Origin: Opitutia bacterium UBA7876
Lineage (GTDB): Bacteria > Verrucomicrobiota > Verrucomicrobiia > Opitutales > Seribacteraceae
NCBI GenBank assembly: GCA_002500665.1
Contig: DLRY01000023.1
Span: 1-64,000, forward strand
Length of the DNA stretch: 64,000 bases
Direction: 5' to 3'
The position numbers were made by a program, and so were the translations under genes. Shown here piece by piece: positions 45,181-54,830 of the stretch (the first letter of the stretch is position 1; every line of letters begins with the position of its first letter). The notes below the pieces were generated by a model that worked only from the letters and a program-made list of their open reading frames with translations, did not search any database and was not told the DNA's origin.

Positions 45181-46200
45181 GTGCCGCCACTCGTATCGAT
45201 CGTTCTGCCTTTTCGCGCCGCCGCAGAAACTCTTGGGGAATGCCTTCATTCGATACTCGGACAAAGTCTGGAAAGCTGGGAGCTTTTGGCCGTAGATGAC
45301 AACTCTACGGACGATTCCAGGAAAATTGCCATGAACTTCGCTCGCCTGGACAATCGGATCAGGCTCATCGAACCAACCCGACCGGGATTGGTTCCTGCCC
45401 TAAACCAGGGTCTTGAGGCCGCTTCATCTTCACTGATCGCAAGAATGGACGCCGACGACGTGATGCTCCCCGAGCGTTTGGAGCGACAAGTTGCCTTTAT
45501 GGGGGCAAACCCAGAAACGGGCTTGGTTTCCTCCCAGGTTGAGCATTTCTCACCGCTCTCGTTCAAGACGGAAGGATATAGTCGTTACGTCGATTGGACG
45601 AATGCCTTGCTTACTCACGAGCAAATAGCCCTGAATCGATTCGTGGAAAGCCCCTTCGCTCATCCGTCCGTTCTGTTTCGAAGACAACTGGTAAGTCAAT
45701 ACGGTCCGTATTCGGATGGGGATTTCCCGGAAGACTATGAGCTTTGGCTTAGGTTTCTTGAACGAGGAACCAGAATGGCCAAGCTCGAGCAGGTCCTCCT
45801 GAAATGGCGCGACCACCCGGACAGGCTTTCAAGAACTTGTACGCGCTATTCCCAAGATGCATTTCAGAGGACCAAGGCCCGCTACCTCGCCTCTTGGTTG
45901 GAGCAAAATCCAATAGGAGGCAGAAAACTAACGGCTTGGGGAGCCGGAAAAGTGGCCAGAAGGCAAGCTCATCACCTATTTGGATACGGACTGAGGATCG
46001 AATGTTTCTTCGAAGTGGATCCAAAAAAAATCGGCAGTCCTCGGTCTGGTCTCAAAGTTGAGTCAATCGAGGCGATCCCCCCGCCCGGCGAGGTCTTCAT
46101 CCTTGTATTGGCGGGAGCGCGTTCAGCCAGATCCAAGATCACACGTTTCCTCGATGACAGGGATTATATTTCCGGGCAAGACTACCTCTTTCTTACCTGA
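45181..46200 (+). CDS. Glycosyltransferase family 2, 339 aa
   Basis: GT-A enzyme: VSIVLPFRAAAETLGECLHS, LLAVDDNSTDDSRKIA, then LNQGLEAASSSLIARMDADDVMLPERLE with the DxDD metal site. FPEDYELWLRFLERG is the catalytic-region block. The GTG start is preceded by AAGGA. The C-terminal part (about 230-339), TAWGAGKVARRQAHHLFGYGLRIECFFEVDPKKIG, looks like a Rossmann-type domain of the kind linked to methyltransferases or NAD-binding. It likely acts in a surface glycan. Its neighbour trmL is unrelated. Confidence 0.9.
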   Translation: MPPLVSIVLPFRAAAETLGECLHSILGQSLESWELLAVDDNSTDDSRKIAMNFARLDNRIRLIEPTRPGLVPALNQGLEAASSSLIARMDADDVMLPERLERQVAFMGANPETGLVSSQVEHFSPLSFKTEGYSRYVDWTNALLTHEQIALNRFVESPFAHPSVLFRRQLVSQYGPYSDGDFPEDYELWLRFLERGTRMAKLEQVLLKWRDHPDRLSRTCTRYSQDAFQRTKARYLASWLEQNPIGGRKLTAWGAGKVARRQAHHLFGYGLRIECFFEVDPKKIGSPRSGLKVESIEAIPPPGEVFILVLAGARSARSKITRFLDDRDYISGQDYLFLT

Positions 46201-46283
46201 AATTCAAAAGATAGGTTTTTTCAACTTGCGATCCATCGATCACCTTCCAATTCTGTCGTTTCATTCAGATCCCCATACCGCCT

Positions 46284-47015
46284 ATGAAAACACGCGTTCT
46301 CACCTTAGCATTATTACTCTGCCTTGCTTTATCAGCCCTCTCGGCAAAGCCTCCAAAGGGCTTCACCGCTCTTTTCAATGGAAAAGACCTTAAAGGTTGG
46401 TGGGGGCTCAAGACCGAAGACCCGGAAAAATGGATGGCTCTTTCGCGTGAAAAACTCGAAGAAAAAAGGAAGGCCAGCTTAGACGACGTTCACAAGCATT
46501 GGAAAGTGGAGGATGGAATCCTCATAAATGACGGCAAAGGGCTCTACCTTTCGACCCTTAAGAACTATTCAGACTTCGTGCTCATGCTCGAGTACAAGAC
46601 CGTAGCAGGGGCCGACAGCGGCATTTATCTAAGAGGCGTCCCCCAAGTCCAGATTTGGGACACCACCAAGGAGGCTGGAAAGTGGAAGCTTGGGGCCGAC
46701 AAGGGTTCCGGAGGACTATGGAACAACGGGAAGGCCGGTGCCCCCGGACGAGACCCTTTGGTTCATGCGGACAAACCCTTCGGGCAGTGGAACTCTTTTC
46801 ACATCACCATGAAGGGTACCCTCGTTACCGTCCGCCTCAACGACAAGCTCGTGGTGGACCAGGCTCCATTGATCAATTACTGGGACCGCAAGACCCCTGT
46901 AGAGAAAAGAAAGCCACTGGTCAAGAAGGGCCCCATCCAACTCCAAACCCATGGCGGGGAAATTAGCTGGCGCAACATCTACCTGAAGGAATTATCGGCT
47001 CCCATTTCCGATTAG
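46284..47015 (+). CDS. DUF1080 (3-keto-disaccharide hydrolase-like) secreted protein, 243 aa
   Basis: Signal peptide MKTRVLTLALLLCLALSALS, then GFTALFNGKDLKGWWGL, the DUF1080 start. HWKVEDGILINDGKGLYL, FVLMLEYKTVAGADSGIYLRGVPQVQIWD, and WNSFHITMKGTLVTVRLNDKLV complete the concanavalin-like fold. GPIQLQTHGGEISWRNIYL is the typical end. Members hydrolyse 3-keto-glycosides after sugar oxidation. The neighbour 73 bases downstream is also a secreted PVC-type sugar-metabolism protein. Confidence 0.93.
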   Translation: MKTRVLTLALLLCLALSALSAKPPKGFTALFNGKDLKGWWGLKTEDPEKWMALSREKLEEKRKASLDDVHKHWKVEDGILINDGKGLYLSTLKNYSDFVLMLEYKTVAGADSGIYLRGVPQVQIWDTTKEAGKWKLGADKGSGGLWNNGKAGAPGRDPLVHADKPFGQWNSFHITMKGTLVTVRLNDKLVVDQAPLINYWDRKTPVEKRKPLVKKGPIQLQTHGGEISWRNIYLKELSAPISD

Positions 47016-47087
47016 AATTGGTCAGTCATGAGGATGTTATCGATCTTCAAGAAAATTAGAATCAAGCGCCTCTAACACGAAACGAAA

Positions 47088-48572
47088 ATGCACTTACATC
47101 GCCTCATCACCCTCGTCTTTTGCTTTTTGCCGTTCTTGGTCTCTTCCTTTGCCCAAGATGCTCCCAAGCCGGAAGACTATTATAAGGTCGTCCCCATCCC
47201 GGTGCCCGAAGGCATTGTCTTGGAAGCCGGAGGCTTGGATTTCATGCCGGACGGAAGATTAGCCGTCTCCACCCGCCGCGGAGACATTTACATGGTAAGC
47301 AACGCCCTCGACGACGTGGCCGATAACGAAACCTTCTCCCTATGGGCAAGGGGACTGCATGAGGTCCTGGGTCTTGCCTACGCGGACGGATGGCTTTACG
47401 CGACCCAAAGACCCGAGATCACCAGAATCAAGGATACCGATAAGGACGGGCGGGCGGACGTTTTCGAAACCGTTAGCGACGGATGGGGAATATCAGGTGA
47501 TTACCACGAGTATGCCTTTGGCTCCAAGTTCGATCCGGAGGGCAACATGTGGGTAGTGCTCTGCCTGACTGGATCCTTCAGCAGCAAGGTTCCCTACCGC
47601 GGATGGTGCGTACGGGTCAGCAAGGACGGAAAGATGATCCCCACGGCAAGCGGGATTAGGTCTCCTGGAGGAATTGGACTCAACGCCAAAGGGGAAGCCT
47701 TCTATTGCGACAACCAAGGTCCTTGGAACGGCACCAGTTCGCTCAAGCACTTGACTCCCGGCAGCTTTCAGGGACACCCAGGCGGATTCGGTTGGTTTAG
47801 CCTTGATGAAGTGAAGGCCGCAATGGGTCCCGAGCACGAGAAACCCAAGGATCGAAGTCGCTTCCACGATGAAATGGACCGTCTTCCCCATTTCCGCCCG
47901 CCTGCCATTCTTCTACCCCATGGCACGGTGGGTAATTCCGCGAGTGGAATCGCCCCGGACGTTTCAAAGGGCAAGTTCGGCCCTTTCAGGGAACAGCTAT
48001 TCGTTGCCGACCAGACCCACAGCGTGATCAATCGCTGTTTTCTCGAAAAGGTAAACGGCTATTATCAGGGAGCCTGCTTTCCCTTTGTGAAAGGCTTTGG
48101 TTCCGGAAACGTGCCCGTCGTCCAAGCTTCCGACGGGAGCCTGTTTTCTGGAGGAACGGATCGTGGGTGGGGAGCCCGAGGAGGAAAAAGGTATGCCCTC
48201 GACCGGGTCGTCTGGACTGGGAAGACACCCTTTGAAATCCTTGAAATGCGCATCAGGAAGGACGGATTCGAGCTGGAATTCACCAAGCCGGTCGACAAGA
48301 AAACCGCCGAGGCGCTTGAATCCTATGAAATGAAGACCCACACCTACATCTTTCAAGGTAAGTACGGGAGCCCCAGGGTGGACGCTTCCACTCCTTCGAT
48401 CAAGACGGCCAAGCTCGCCAAGGACGGAAAAACCGTCAGGCTTGTGATCGAGGGCATGCAGCGCGGTCACGTGCATGAGCTTAAGTCCGCAGGCGTCCGC
48501 TCAAAGGAGGAAAACCACCCCTTGCTACACGACATGGCCTACTATACGGTTTGGAACTTTCCCAATTCCTAA
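47088..48572 (+). CDS. Secreted beta-propeller, sorbosone dehydrogenase-like, 494 aa
   Basis: Signal peptide (about 1-23, ending SSFAQD). GGLDFMPDGRLAVSTRRGDIYMV is the first blade of PQQ-type glucose/sorbosone dehydrogenase-like propellers. LGLAYADGWLYATQRPEITRIKDTDKDGRADVFETV and SPGGIGLNAKGEAFYCDNQGPWNG follow, blades found in large PVC proteins that often carry c-type heme domains. No CxxCH heme motif is present here, so it is the propeller alone. Together with the DUF1080 gene it suggests periplasmic sugar oxidation and cleavage (inference). Confidence 0.85.
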   Translation: MHLHRLITLVFCFLPFLVSSFAQDAPKPEDYYKVVPIPVPEGIVLEAGGLDFMPDGRLAVSTRRGDIYMVSNALDDVADNETFSLWARGLHEVLGLAYADGWLYATQRPEITRIKDTDKDGRADVFETVSDGWGISGDYHEYAFGSKFDPEGNMWVVLCLTGSFSSKVPYRGWCVRVSKDGKMIPTASGIRSPGGIGLNAKGEAFYCDNQGPWNGTSSLKHLTPGSFQGHPGGFGWFSLDEVKAAMGPEHEKPKDRSRFHDEMDRLPHFRPPAILLPHGTVGNSASGIAPDVSKGKFGPFREQLFVADQTHSVINRCFLEKVNGYYQGACFPFVKGFGSGNVPVVQASDGSLFSGGTDRGWGARGGKRYALDRVVWTGKTPFEILEMRIRKDGFELEFTKPVDKKTAEALESYEMKTHTYIFQGKYGSPRVDASTPSIKTAKLAKDGKTVRLVIEGMQRGHVHELKSAGVRSKEENHPLLHDMAYYTVWNFPNS

Positions 48573-48594
48573 GCCTCAGCCCTGATCAATCCCC

Positions 48595-48611
48595 AGCCGG
48601 TTTGACCGGCT
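48595..48611 (+). terminator. Short hairpin before the PhoD-like gene
   Basis: A perfect 7-bp stem AGCCGGT/ACCGGCT with a three-base loop, 22 bases after the propeller stop and 23 bases before the PhoD-like start. There is no U-tract, so it may be a leader or processing element rather than a terminator. Confidence 0.35.
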
Positions 48612-48634
48612 AACAAAGTTATCTCGTTAACACC

Positions 48635-50473
48635 ATGAAGACATTGCTCACATCCCTTGTTGTACTTTTCGCGATTACTCTAGCCGCCCAAGATGGCAAG
48701 CCCACGGTTATTCGTGTCACCGAAGGCCCTATCCTCGGCCGTCCGGCGACCGACTCCATGACCGTCTGGGTCCGTACCCAGCGCCAGGGTAAGGTCAAGG
48801 TATTCTACGGAAGGAACGCAAAGAACCTAGATCAATCCGCATCATTCCTGACCCGAGGAGCAGAACACGACTACACCGGAACCCTCACGATCAAGGGACT
48901 TCAACCCGACACTCGCTATCATTACCGCATCGAGGACCATCAACTGGGCGGATCTTTTCGCACCATGCCTTCCCCGGACGACTTCCGAAACCCGGAGGGT
49001 AACCCCAAGGGGCTCTTCAATTTTCGCTTCGAATTCGCCTGCGGGAACAACCCCAAGGGCTCGGGCGACAGCGCCGGCCCCACACTCCCCGTCTTCGACG
49101 TCCTCAACAAGAAAGTGCGGGAAAAAATCAACTTCGCAATCCTCAACGGCGACTGGCTTTATGAAACGCGGAGGGACTACCCACCCGAACAATGGCTCCA
49201 TCAAGTCGGACTGGACAAGGAGCAAACACCACGGATCGTCCGTCACGCCCCCACCATTGTGGGGGTCTGGCAAAACTACAAGGACCTCCTCCATCGAGGC
49301 CGCAACCTTGCAGAGTGGCACCGTAACGTGCCGACCTATTTCACGGCCGACGACCATGAACTCATCAACGACATCTACGGGACCGCGGAAACCGGCTACG
49401 TTAACCGCAGGGCCGTATTCCGGGACATTCCCACGCGGGCTTGGTTCGACTACCTGGCCTGGTCCAACCCTATTGAGCACGATCTGCCCGCTTGGTTCGG
49501 TACCGCCCGCCTAAGCAAGGGCAGCGATCTTCTGGAAGATAAGGAGGCGGATTTCACAAAGCTTGACCTCGAACGGATGGCCAACCTGCACGTGCACTGG
49601 GGGACGAAAACGGCTGGCGTCCCCGACTCAACACTCGACGCACAGCCTGGAGACCCCAACGCGGCGGTCTACGAGATCATCAAGGTGCTCGGACCCCACA
49701 AGCTTAGAATTAAGCCCGAGGCGAAAGCCGACCGTCAGTCCGCCTATTCAATCGGTCGTCGCTGCTACGGCAAGTTCACGGTTTCCAATTGTGACTTCTT
49801 TTTGCTGGATACCCGTAGTCATCGGACGCTGCACAACGTGGACAACCCCGGAAACCCGCAAGCCAGCATGATTGGGAAGCGACAACTTGCCTGGCTCAAG
49901 GAAGGCATCCGCACAAGTAAGTCCGACTTTATTTTCGTCGTTTCTTCGGTAAACTTTATGGTACCCCATGTAGGCAGCGGGGGAGGGGACGACAAGCAGG
50001 CGGCCATCAAGAAAGACGATGCATGGACGGTCTTCCTCAAGGAGCGCGAGGAACTAATCGAGTTCTGGGACGACCTCGACAAGGCGGTTTTCGTACTTAC
50101 CGGCGACCTTCACAACAGTTTTGCGATCAAGATCACGGACAACGTCTGGGAATTCGCCAGTGGCCCGCACAACTCCATCAACCACGCCCCCATGAAGGAT
50201 GAGGGAGGAAGGCCCGCGAATGGGAAATTCAAATACGGACCCCGTTCCTGCGACATCCGATGGTCGAGCTACGCCATGGCCGACATCCCACGGGCGAACC
50301 GAACCTTCCCCCACTACTGCGTGGTTCAGGTGAACAACGTCTTCAACAACCCCGTGGAACGCAATGGCGAACGCTGGTTTGCCTTCCCCCATCCTCAGGT
50401 CATCTTCCATTTTCACGATGCATTGACCGGGGAACTTCGCTACTCGGAGACCATCGTACTGGGCCTCCAATAG
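48635..50473 (+). CDS. PhoD-like alkaline phosphatase/phosphodiesterase, 612 aa
   Basis: Signal peptide MKTLLTSLVVLFAITLAAQ. An N-terminal Ig-like PhoD domain has PILGRPATDSMTVWVRTQ and YTGTLTIKGLQPDTRYHYRIE. The metallophosphatase core shows FACGNN, FAILNGDWLYE, FTADDHELINDIYG and a later FVLTGDLHNSFAI with the histidine of the metal site. It is expected in the periplasm to free phosphate from organic esters. The length is in the family range. The convergent ThuA gene ends 16 bases downstream. Confidence 0.9.
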   Translation: MKTLLTSLVVLFAITLAAQDGKPTVIRVTEGPILGRPATDSMTVWVRTQRQGKVKVFYGRNAKNLDQSASFLTRGAEHDYTGTLTIKGLQPDTRYHYRIEDHQLGGSFRTMPSPDDFRNPEGNPKGLFNFRFEFACGNNPKGSGDSAGPTLPVFDVLNKKVREKINFAILNGDWLYETRRDYPPEQWLHQVGLDKEQTPRIVRHAPTIVGVWQNYKDLLHRGRNLAEWHRNVPTYFTADDHELINDIYGTAETGYVNRRAVFRDIPTRAWFDYLAWSNPIEHDLPAWFGTARLSKGSDLLEDKEADFTKLDLERMANLHVHWGTKTAGVPDSTLDAQPGDPNAAVYEIIKVLGPHKLRIKPEAKADRQSAYSIGRRCYGKFTVSNCDFFLLDTRSHRTLHNVDNPGNPQASMIGKRQLAWLKEGIRTSKSDFIFVVSSVNFMVPHVGSGGGDDKQAAIKKDDAWTVFLKEREELIEFWDDLDKAVFVLTGDLHNSFAIKITDNVWEFASGPHNSINHAPMKDEGGRPANGKFKYGPRSCDIRWSSYAMADIPRANRTFPHYCVVQVNNVFNNPVERNGERWFAFPHPQVIFHFHDALTGELRYSETIVLGLQ

Positions 50474-50489
50474 CCAAGCGCAAGTCAAG

Positions 50490-51506
50490 CTACTGCAAAG
50501 GCACGACGGGGGTGTCCCAGCCAGCCATATCGCTTGGCTTGGTCCCTCCCTTGCGGCGGCCCTTGCCTCGAGCCCAAGTGCCATTGAAAGGGCCCACGAA
50601 CTTGACGTTAAGGTCTGCCTTGATAGACCCCTCAAGCCCTACCGCCCAAATGCATCCATTGATGAGGAGGCGGCGGTAGCCGTCGTTCTCGATGTCGTTG
50701 GAAGCACCATAGGTGCTGGTGAAAACACGGCCTTTGGTCTTGCCGTCCTTGCCAAGATAGTGGCGCGTCCAGGCTCCGGGAACGGGCTTACGCGTTTCGT
50801 CGTCGGGAGAATCGGGAGACATGCCCTTGAGGGGCTGAGCCATGGCCAAGGCTGTGTAAGGCTTTAATGGATTCGCATTGTAGCCACCGCACTGGGCCCA
50901 CATATCCTTTACTCCCCGTAAAATCGGGTGCTTGGCCTGTGCGGGAACAAGGTCAAGACGCGTGCTGGATCGGTGGTTGCCTCCGTAGTGACCCGCCCAT
51001 TTTTCCCCCAAAACCTGGCGACCGAATCCATCCTTATAATCCGCTCCGGCATAGCCATTGGTGTACTTCACATAGGAACTATCCTTGGGAATTTTAAAAC
51101 CGTGCGTGGCGGTACGCAGACCCACGATGGGACCAGCCCGGTTCAAATAGTCCACAAAATGCTTCATCTGATCCTCGGGCCAGTTCTGGAAACGGGTGAA
51201 GATCACCATGAGGTCGGCCTTCGCGAGTTCCTCAATGCCAGGCACGTTGTTGGCCCCAGGCTGTATTTCGCCTTTGGCGTTTACACCGAACACCACGGAG
51301 CACTTGAAGCCATGGTGCTTGGCAAGAATGCGGGCAAGGGCAGGCAAGGTCTCCTCCGACCTGTACTCGTGATCACTGGCGATGAAAACGATGTGCTTGC
51401 CTTTCCCGAGACCGGTTTTTCCCTCGTAAACCAGTGGAGCTGCGGCAAAGACGGCTAAAGGTAGGCATAGCAGGAGGGTGAGGAGCAGGCAATTCTTTGT
51501 ATTCAT
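50490..51506 (-). CDS. ThuA-like secreted protein, 338 aa
   Basis: Signal peptide from MNTKNCLLLTLLLCLPLAVFA. The ThuA domain (class I glutamine-amidotransferase-like fold) has HIVFIASDHEYRSEETLPALARIL, DLMVIFTRFQNWPEDQMKHF, IVGLRTATHGF and later RVFTSTYGASNDIENDGYRRLLINGCIW. ThuA is linked to trehalose or disaccharide use; many PVC copies are of unknown substrate. I start at the ATG at 51506, because the longer frame adds a non-signal lead. It is a companion of the DUF1080 and propeller genes. Confidence 0.9.
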   Translation of the reverse strand: MNTKNCLLLTLLLCLPLAVFAAAPLVYEGKTGLGKGKHIVFIASDHEYRSEETLPALARILAKHHGFKCSVVFGVNAKGEIQPGANNVPGIEELAKADLMVIFTRFQNWPEDQMKHFVDYLNRAGPIVGLRTATHGFKIPKDSSYVKYTNGYAGADYKDGFGRQVLGEKWAGHYGGNHRSSTRLDLVPAQAKHPILRGVKDMWAQCGGYNANPLKPYTALAMAQPLKGMSPDSPDDETRKPVPGAWTRHYLGKDGKTKGRVFTSTYGASNDIENDGYRRLLINGCIWAVGLEGSIKADLNVKFVGPFNGTWARGKGRRKGGTKPSDMAGWDTPVVPLQ

Positions 51507-51573
51507 GGCGTTTAAATGGGTTTGAGTGAGGATCAAGGGCTGTGTGCTCGACTAACTTGGAGGGACGCGGCGC

Positions 51574-51783
51574 TCACTTGAGCTCGAGACCAAGCATCAT
51601 GGAGACCAGAAACCACTCGCTGAACGAAAACATAAGGGTGATTACGATGGAAACCCAGAAGATTTTCCGGTATAGCGAGTAATTTCTGGCGAAGAACACC
51701 ATAGGCAGGATGCCCAGCCTGACTAGGCAAAGCGTATTGAGGACTACCAGGACCCATCCTGCGACGTGAACCCAAAGGGACAT
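51574..51783 (-). CDS. Small membrane protein, 69 aa
   Basis: Two predicted transmembrane helices: VAGWVLVVLNTLCLVRLGIL (about 7-27) and WVSIVITLMFSFSEWFLVSM (about 43-62). It is not a family I recognise. GAGG lies just before the ATG, closer than ideal. It lies 67 bases upstream of the ThuA start on the same strand and 24 bases from a divergent gene. The hydrophobic pattern argues for real coding sequence. Confidence 0.55.
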   Translation of the reverse strand: MSLWVHVAGWVLVVLNTLCLVRLGILPMVFFARNYSLYRKIFWVSIVITLMFSFSEWFLVSMMLGLELK

Positions 51784-51807
51784 GCCTCATAGTCTCAGTT
51801 CAAGACA

Positions 51808-52833
51808 ATGGCTTCAACGCCAAAGCGAAAGGTTGCTAGAAAAAGGCTAAGCCGTTATACAAGGGCAATGATACTTGGAAACCTATCCCAGGGAGCCTCA
51901 CGACCTACGGATCACCGTTTCTTCAGCGAGATCCGCGAATCCTGCGCGAGGGAGCTCAAGGGGAAGGGGTTTGATACTGAGGTTTACCTCCTTCACGGAG
52001 GGGTCGGCATAAGAATCTTGAACCATGATCATCCCTCCATTGCCCAGATTGCGCATCTCCCCATTTCGGAATTCGACTTTTCGTTGGTTTTCAACCCCGC
52101 CCTCGAGAACCTAAGCTTCTTCAAGCTGGAAGGATTGAAGTTGTCGAAGACTCCACCAGTAACCTTCTCCGAGTTGTCTATTTTTTCCCTCAAGCGCCTG
52201 CATGCCGATGGGTGCATGGCTTCCGACCTGCCCCTCCTCTCCGATCATCCGCTTGAGGAACTCTCCCTCAGGCAGTCGGGCCTCACCTCTCTGCATTTTC
52301 TTTCGGGGATCGCACTGAAGGCTCTTTTTCTTTCAGGCAACCCCATCGATACGATTGGCGATCTAAGCACTGAATCCCTGTCCTCCCTCGACCTGCTCAA
52401 GTGCCCCGTCACTTCTCTGGAAGCCCTCCAAGGTTCCCCGATCGAGGAACTGAACATCAGTGGCACCAAGGTATCCGACCTTTCGCCCCTGATCGGTAGT
52501 CCCCTCAAAAAACTCGAGATGAGGTCTACGCAGATCAGCAACCTTGCCGCATTGGCCGAGTCCCCCCTGGAGATTCTGCATCTCCCCGGATCTCCCTTAC
52601 GAGACCTTGGGCCCTTGTCATACCTGCCCATCCGCGAACTCAACCTTGTCGGCCTTAGGATTGAGGACCTGTCCCCCCTATGTACCATGCCTCTTAGAAA
52701 ACTGAGCCTTTCGCCGGACAAGCTTGATGAATCGCAGTTTGAGCTTCTCCGCGGCCTCGATCTCTCCGTGCTGAAAGCAGCTGCCGACGACGAAGGGCAG
52801 GGACCGGCGGAATTCTTCAAGAAGTACGCATAG
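51808..52833 (+). CDS. Leucine-rich-repeat protein, 341 aa
   Basis: A basic N-terminal segment (about 1-20) and a domain of about 100 residues precede at least eight leucine-rich repeats. Each runs about 22-23 residues with the pattern SPLKKLEMRSTQISNLAALA or SPIEELNISGTKVSDLSPLI, typical of planctomycete and verrucomicrobial LRR proteins. No signal peptide or membrane helix is seen, so it is likely cytoplasmic. A protein-binding role is known for the fold; the partner is unknown. There is no clear link to its neighbours. Confidence 0.85.
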   Translation: MASTPKRKVARKRLSRYTRAMILGNLSQGASRPTDHRFFSEIRESCARELKGKGFDTEVYLLHGGVGIRILNHDHPSIAQIAHLPISEFDFSLVFNPALENLSFFKLEGLKLSKTPPVTFSELSIFSLKRLHADGCMASDLPLLSDHPLEELSLRQSGLTSLHFLSGIALKALFLSGNPIDTIGDLSTESLSSLDLLKCPVTSLEALQGSPIEELNISGTKVSDLSPLIGSPLKKLEMRSTQISNLAALAESPLEILHLPGSPLRDLGPLSYLPIRELNLVGLRIEDLSPLCTMPLRKLSLSPDKLDESQFELLRGLDLSVLKAAADDEGQGPAEFFKKYA

Positions 52834-52893
52834 CACCAACCCAGGCAATTCCAATCTTGTCCACTCGTCGAATCTCCAATAGAGTTAATTTTT

Positions 52894-54366
52894 ATGCCAA
52901 GAGATCCTCTACAGGACGTGCGTGACTACTACGACGTCATAGTAATCGGAAGCGGTTTGGGAGGCTTGACTGGAGCAAATTGTCTCGCCAAGCAGGGTCA
53001 CTCCGTGCTCCTGCTTGAACACCACTACCAGTTCGGCGGTCTGGCCACTTGGTTCAAAAGGACAGGAGGACATATCTTCGACATCTCTTTGCACGGTTTC
53101 CCCATCGGCATGATCAAATCCTGCCGGAGATACTGGACCAAGGAAATCGCAAACGGAATCGTCCAACTTAAGAACATCCGCTTCGTTAACCCTCAGTACG
53201 ACCTCAAAACCACCTTCGACAGGATCGACTTCACGCGCATCATGCAGGACACCTTCAAGATCGCAAAGGATCGAACCGAGGCCTTTTTCGAGCACTTGGG
53301 CACCATGGACTATTTTGCCAACGACAGCCGAACCATCGGGGATCTTTTCGAGCAATTCTTCCCCGGACGCGAAGACATCAAGCGTCTCCTCCTGGAACCG
53401 ATCGCCTATGCCAATGGATCCTCGCTCAAGGATCCCGCCATCGCTTACGGAATCGTTTTTTCCAATTTCATGAAAAAAGGGATTTACACGTTCAAGGAAG
53501 GAACCGACTCCTTGATCAAGAAGATGGTTACCGAGCTACGCGGAAACGGAGCCGACTTGCGACCGAAGTCCATGGTCGAGAGGCTTATCACGGACGAGAT
53601 GGATGGGAAGCATCACGTATCCGGGGTCGTCGTCAACGGGAAGGAAGTGCGTTGTCAAGCCGTGCTTTCGAACGCCAACCTCAAAAGCACAATCGAGAAA
53701 CTCCTTGGCTTGTCCAAATTGCCGGCCAAATTCGCCAAGGCCGCATCTTCCGTTCGTCTAAACTCCACTTCCTGCCAAGTCTATATCGGGATCAAGGAAG
53801 GAGTTGAGATTCCACAAGTCGGGGACCTGATATTCACTTCGGATGCCCCTTCCTTCTCAAGTGAGGAACTGACTGACTTCAACACCACCAGCAGGACTTT
53901 CTCAGTCTACTACTCGGACACCAGACCGGACCGCAAAAAGCCCCGTTGCAGCATCGTAGCTTCCATCAATGCCAAGTGGAAGGACTGGAGCAGCCTCAGC
54001 GACGACGAATACGCCAAGGAAAAGGAGCGGCTCATCGAGGAAAGCCTGGTCGCCTTGGAGAAAATCATTCCCGGGATCAGGGATGACGTCGACCATCTCG
54101 AGGCGGCCACTCCTAGGACCATCCGCCACTACACCCGCCACGCCCAAGGAGCAACCTTCGGGACCAAGTTCGAGGGCCTCGAAGTATCCTCCTCCCTGCC
54201 AGAGCATGCCCCGGGTCTCTTTCATGCCGGTTCCGTAGGCATCATCATGTCCGGATGGCTTGGCACGATTAACTATGGGGTTATCACGGCAAACAAGATC
54301 GACCGCTTCCTCCGAAAGAAAATGGGCCAACCGGACCGCGGTGAACCAGCTCCCAGTCTTGCCTGA
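52894..54366 (+). CDS. CrtI-like FAD-dependent oxidoreductase, 490 aa
   Basis: N-terminal FAD-binding motif [21 protein letters not shown] (about 15-35), then [20 protein letters not shown]-terminal [20 protein letters not shown] marks the second FAD contact, as in phytoene desaturase and retinol saturase-like enzymes. There are no carotenoid genes nearby. Instead it leads a tight operon with fabZ, fabI, oleA and oleB (fabZ starts 24 bases after its stop), so it may saturate, desaturate or isomerise an acyl or polyene chain. Substrate is unknown. Confidence 0.85.
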   Translation: MPRDPLQDVRDYYDVIVIGSGLGGLTGANCLAKQGHSVLLLEHHYQFGGLATWFKRTGGHIFDISLHGFPIGMIKSCRRYWTKEIANGIVQLKNIRFVNPQYDLKTTFDRIDFTRIMQDTFKIAKDRTEAFFEHLGTMDYFANDSRTIGDLFEQFFPGREDIKRLLLEPIAYANGSSLKDPAIAYGIVFSNFMKKGIYTFKEGTDSLIKKMVTELRGNGADLRPKSMVERLITDEMDGKHHVSGVVVNGKEVRCQAVLSNANLKSTIEKLLGLSKLPAKFAKAASSVRLNSTSCQVYIGIKEGVEIPQVGDLIFTSDAPSFSSEELTDFNTTSRTFSVYYSDTRPDRKKPRCSIVASINAKWKDWSSLSDDEYAKEKERLIEESLVALEKIIPGIRDDVDHLEAATPRTIRHYTRHAQGATFGTKFEGLEVSSSLPEHAPGLFHAGSVGIIMSGWLGTINYGVITANKIDRFLRKKMGQPDRGEPAPSLA

Positions 54367-54389
54367 TCAAGCCTGTCGCCACTTCACAT

Positions 54390-54830
54390 ATGGAAGAAAT
54401 AAACCGTCGCATTCCCCATCGCCCTCCTTTTCTCTTCATTGATGAAATCCTTGAGATCACCGAATCAGGGGCTCGGGCATCCCTCTTGGTCAAGCCCGAC
54501 TTCCCCTTCTTCGAGGGGCATTACCCCGGTAATCCGATTATGCCCGGGGTCCTGCTGTGCGAGTCCGTCTTCCAAACCGGAGCCGTTTTTCTGGCTGACG
54601 CCCTGAAGGACGAGTCCTTGACGGACGAATCCGTTACCCCGGTCCTCTCGCGAATCCGAGACGCCCGGTTCAAGCGGCTTGTTCTTCCCGGAGACAAGGT
54701 CGAGATTTCGGTTTCACTGACCGAAAGGATGGGCAAGTTCTTCAACCTCACAGGCGAAATACGGAACAAGGACAAGGTTTCCCTTACCATCTCCTTCGCG
54801 TTAGCCCTTGTGAAAAGCGAGGGGAATTGA
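54390..54830 (+). CDS. fabZ: 3-hydroxyacyl-ACP dehydratase, FabZ-like
   Basis: Hot-dog-fold dehydratase. IPHRPPFLFIDEILEI at the start and FFEGHYPGNPIMPGVLLCES with catalytic His44 and Glu58. At 146 residues it matches FabZ. It ends right before fabI (next ATG starts the base after the stop) and precedes oleA. A chromosomal copy in this context may be dedicated to the hydrocarbon-like pathway rather than general fatty acid synthesis. Confidence 0.93.
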   Translation: MEEINRRIPHRPPFLFIDEILEITESGARASLLVKPDFPFFEGHYPGNPIMPGVLLCESVFQTGAVFLADALKDESLTDESVTPVLSRIRDARFKRLVLPGDKVEISVSLTERMGKFFNLTGEIRNKDKVSLTISFALALVKSEGN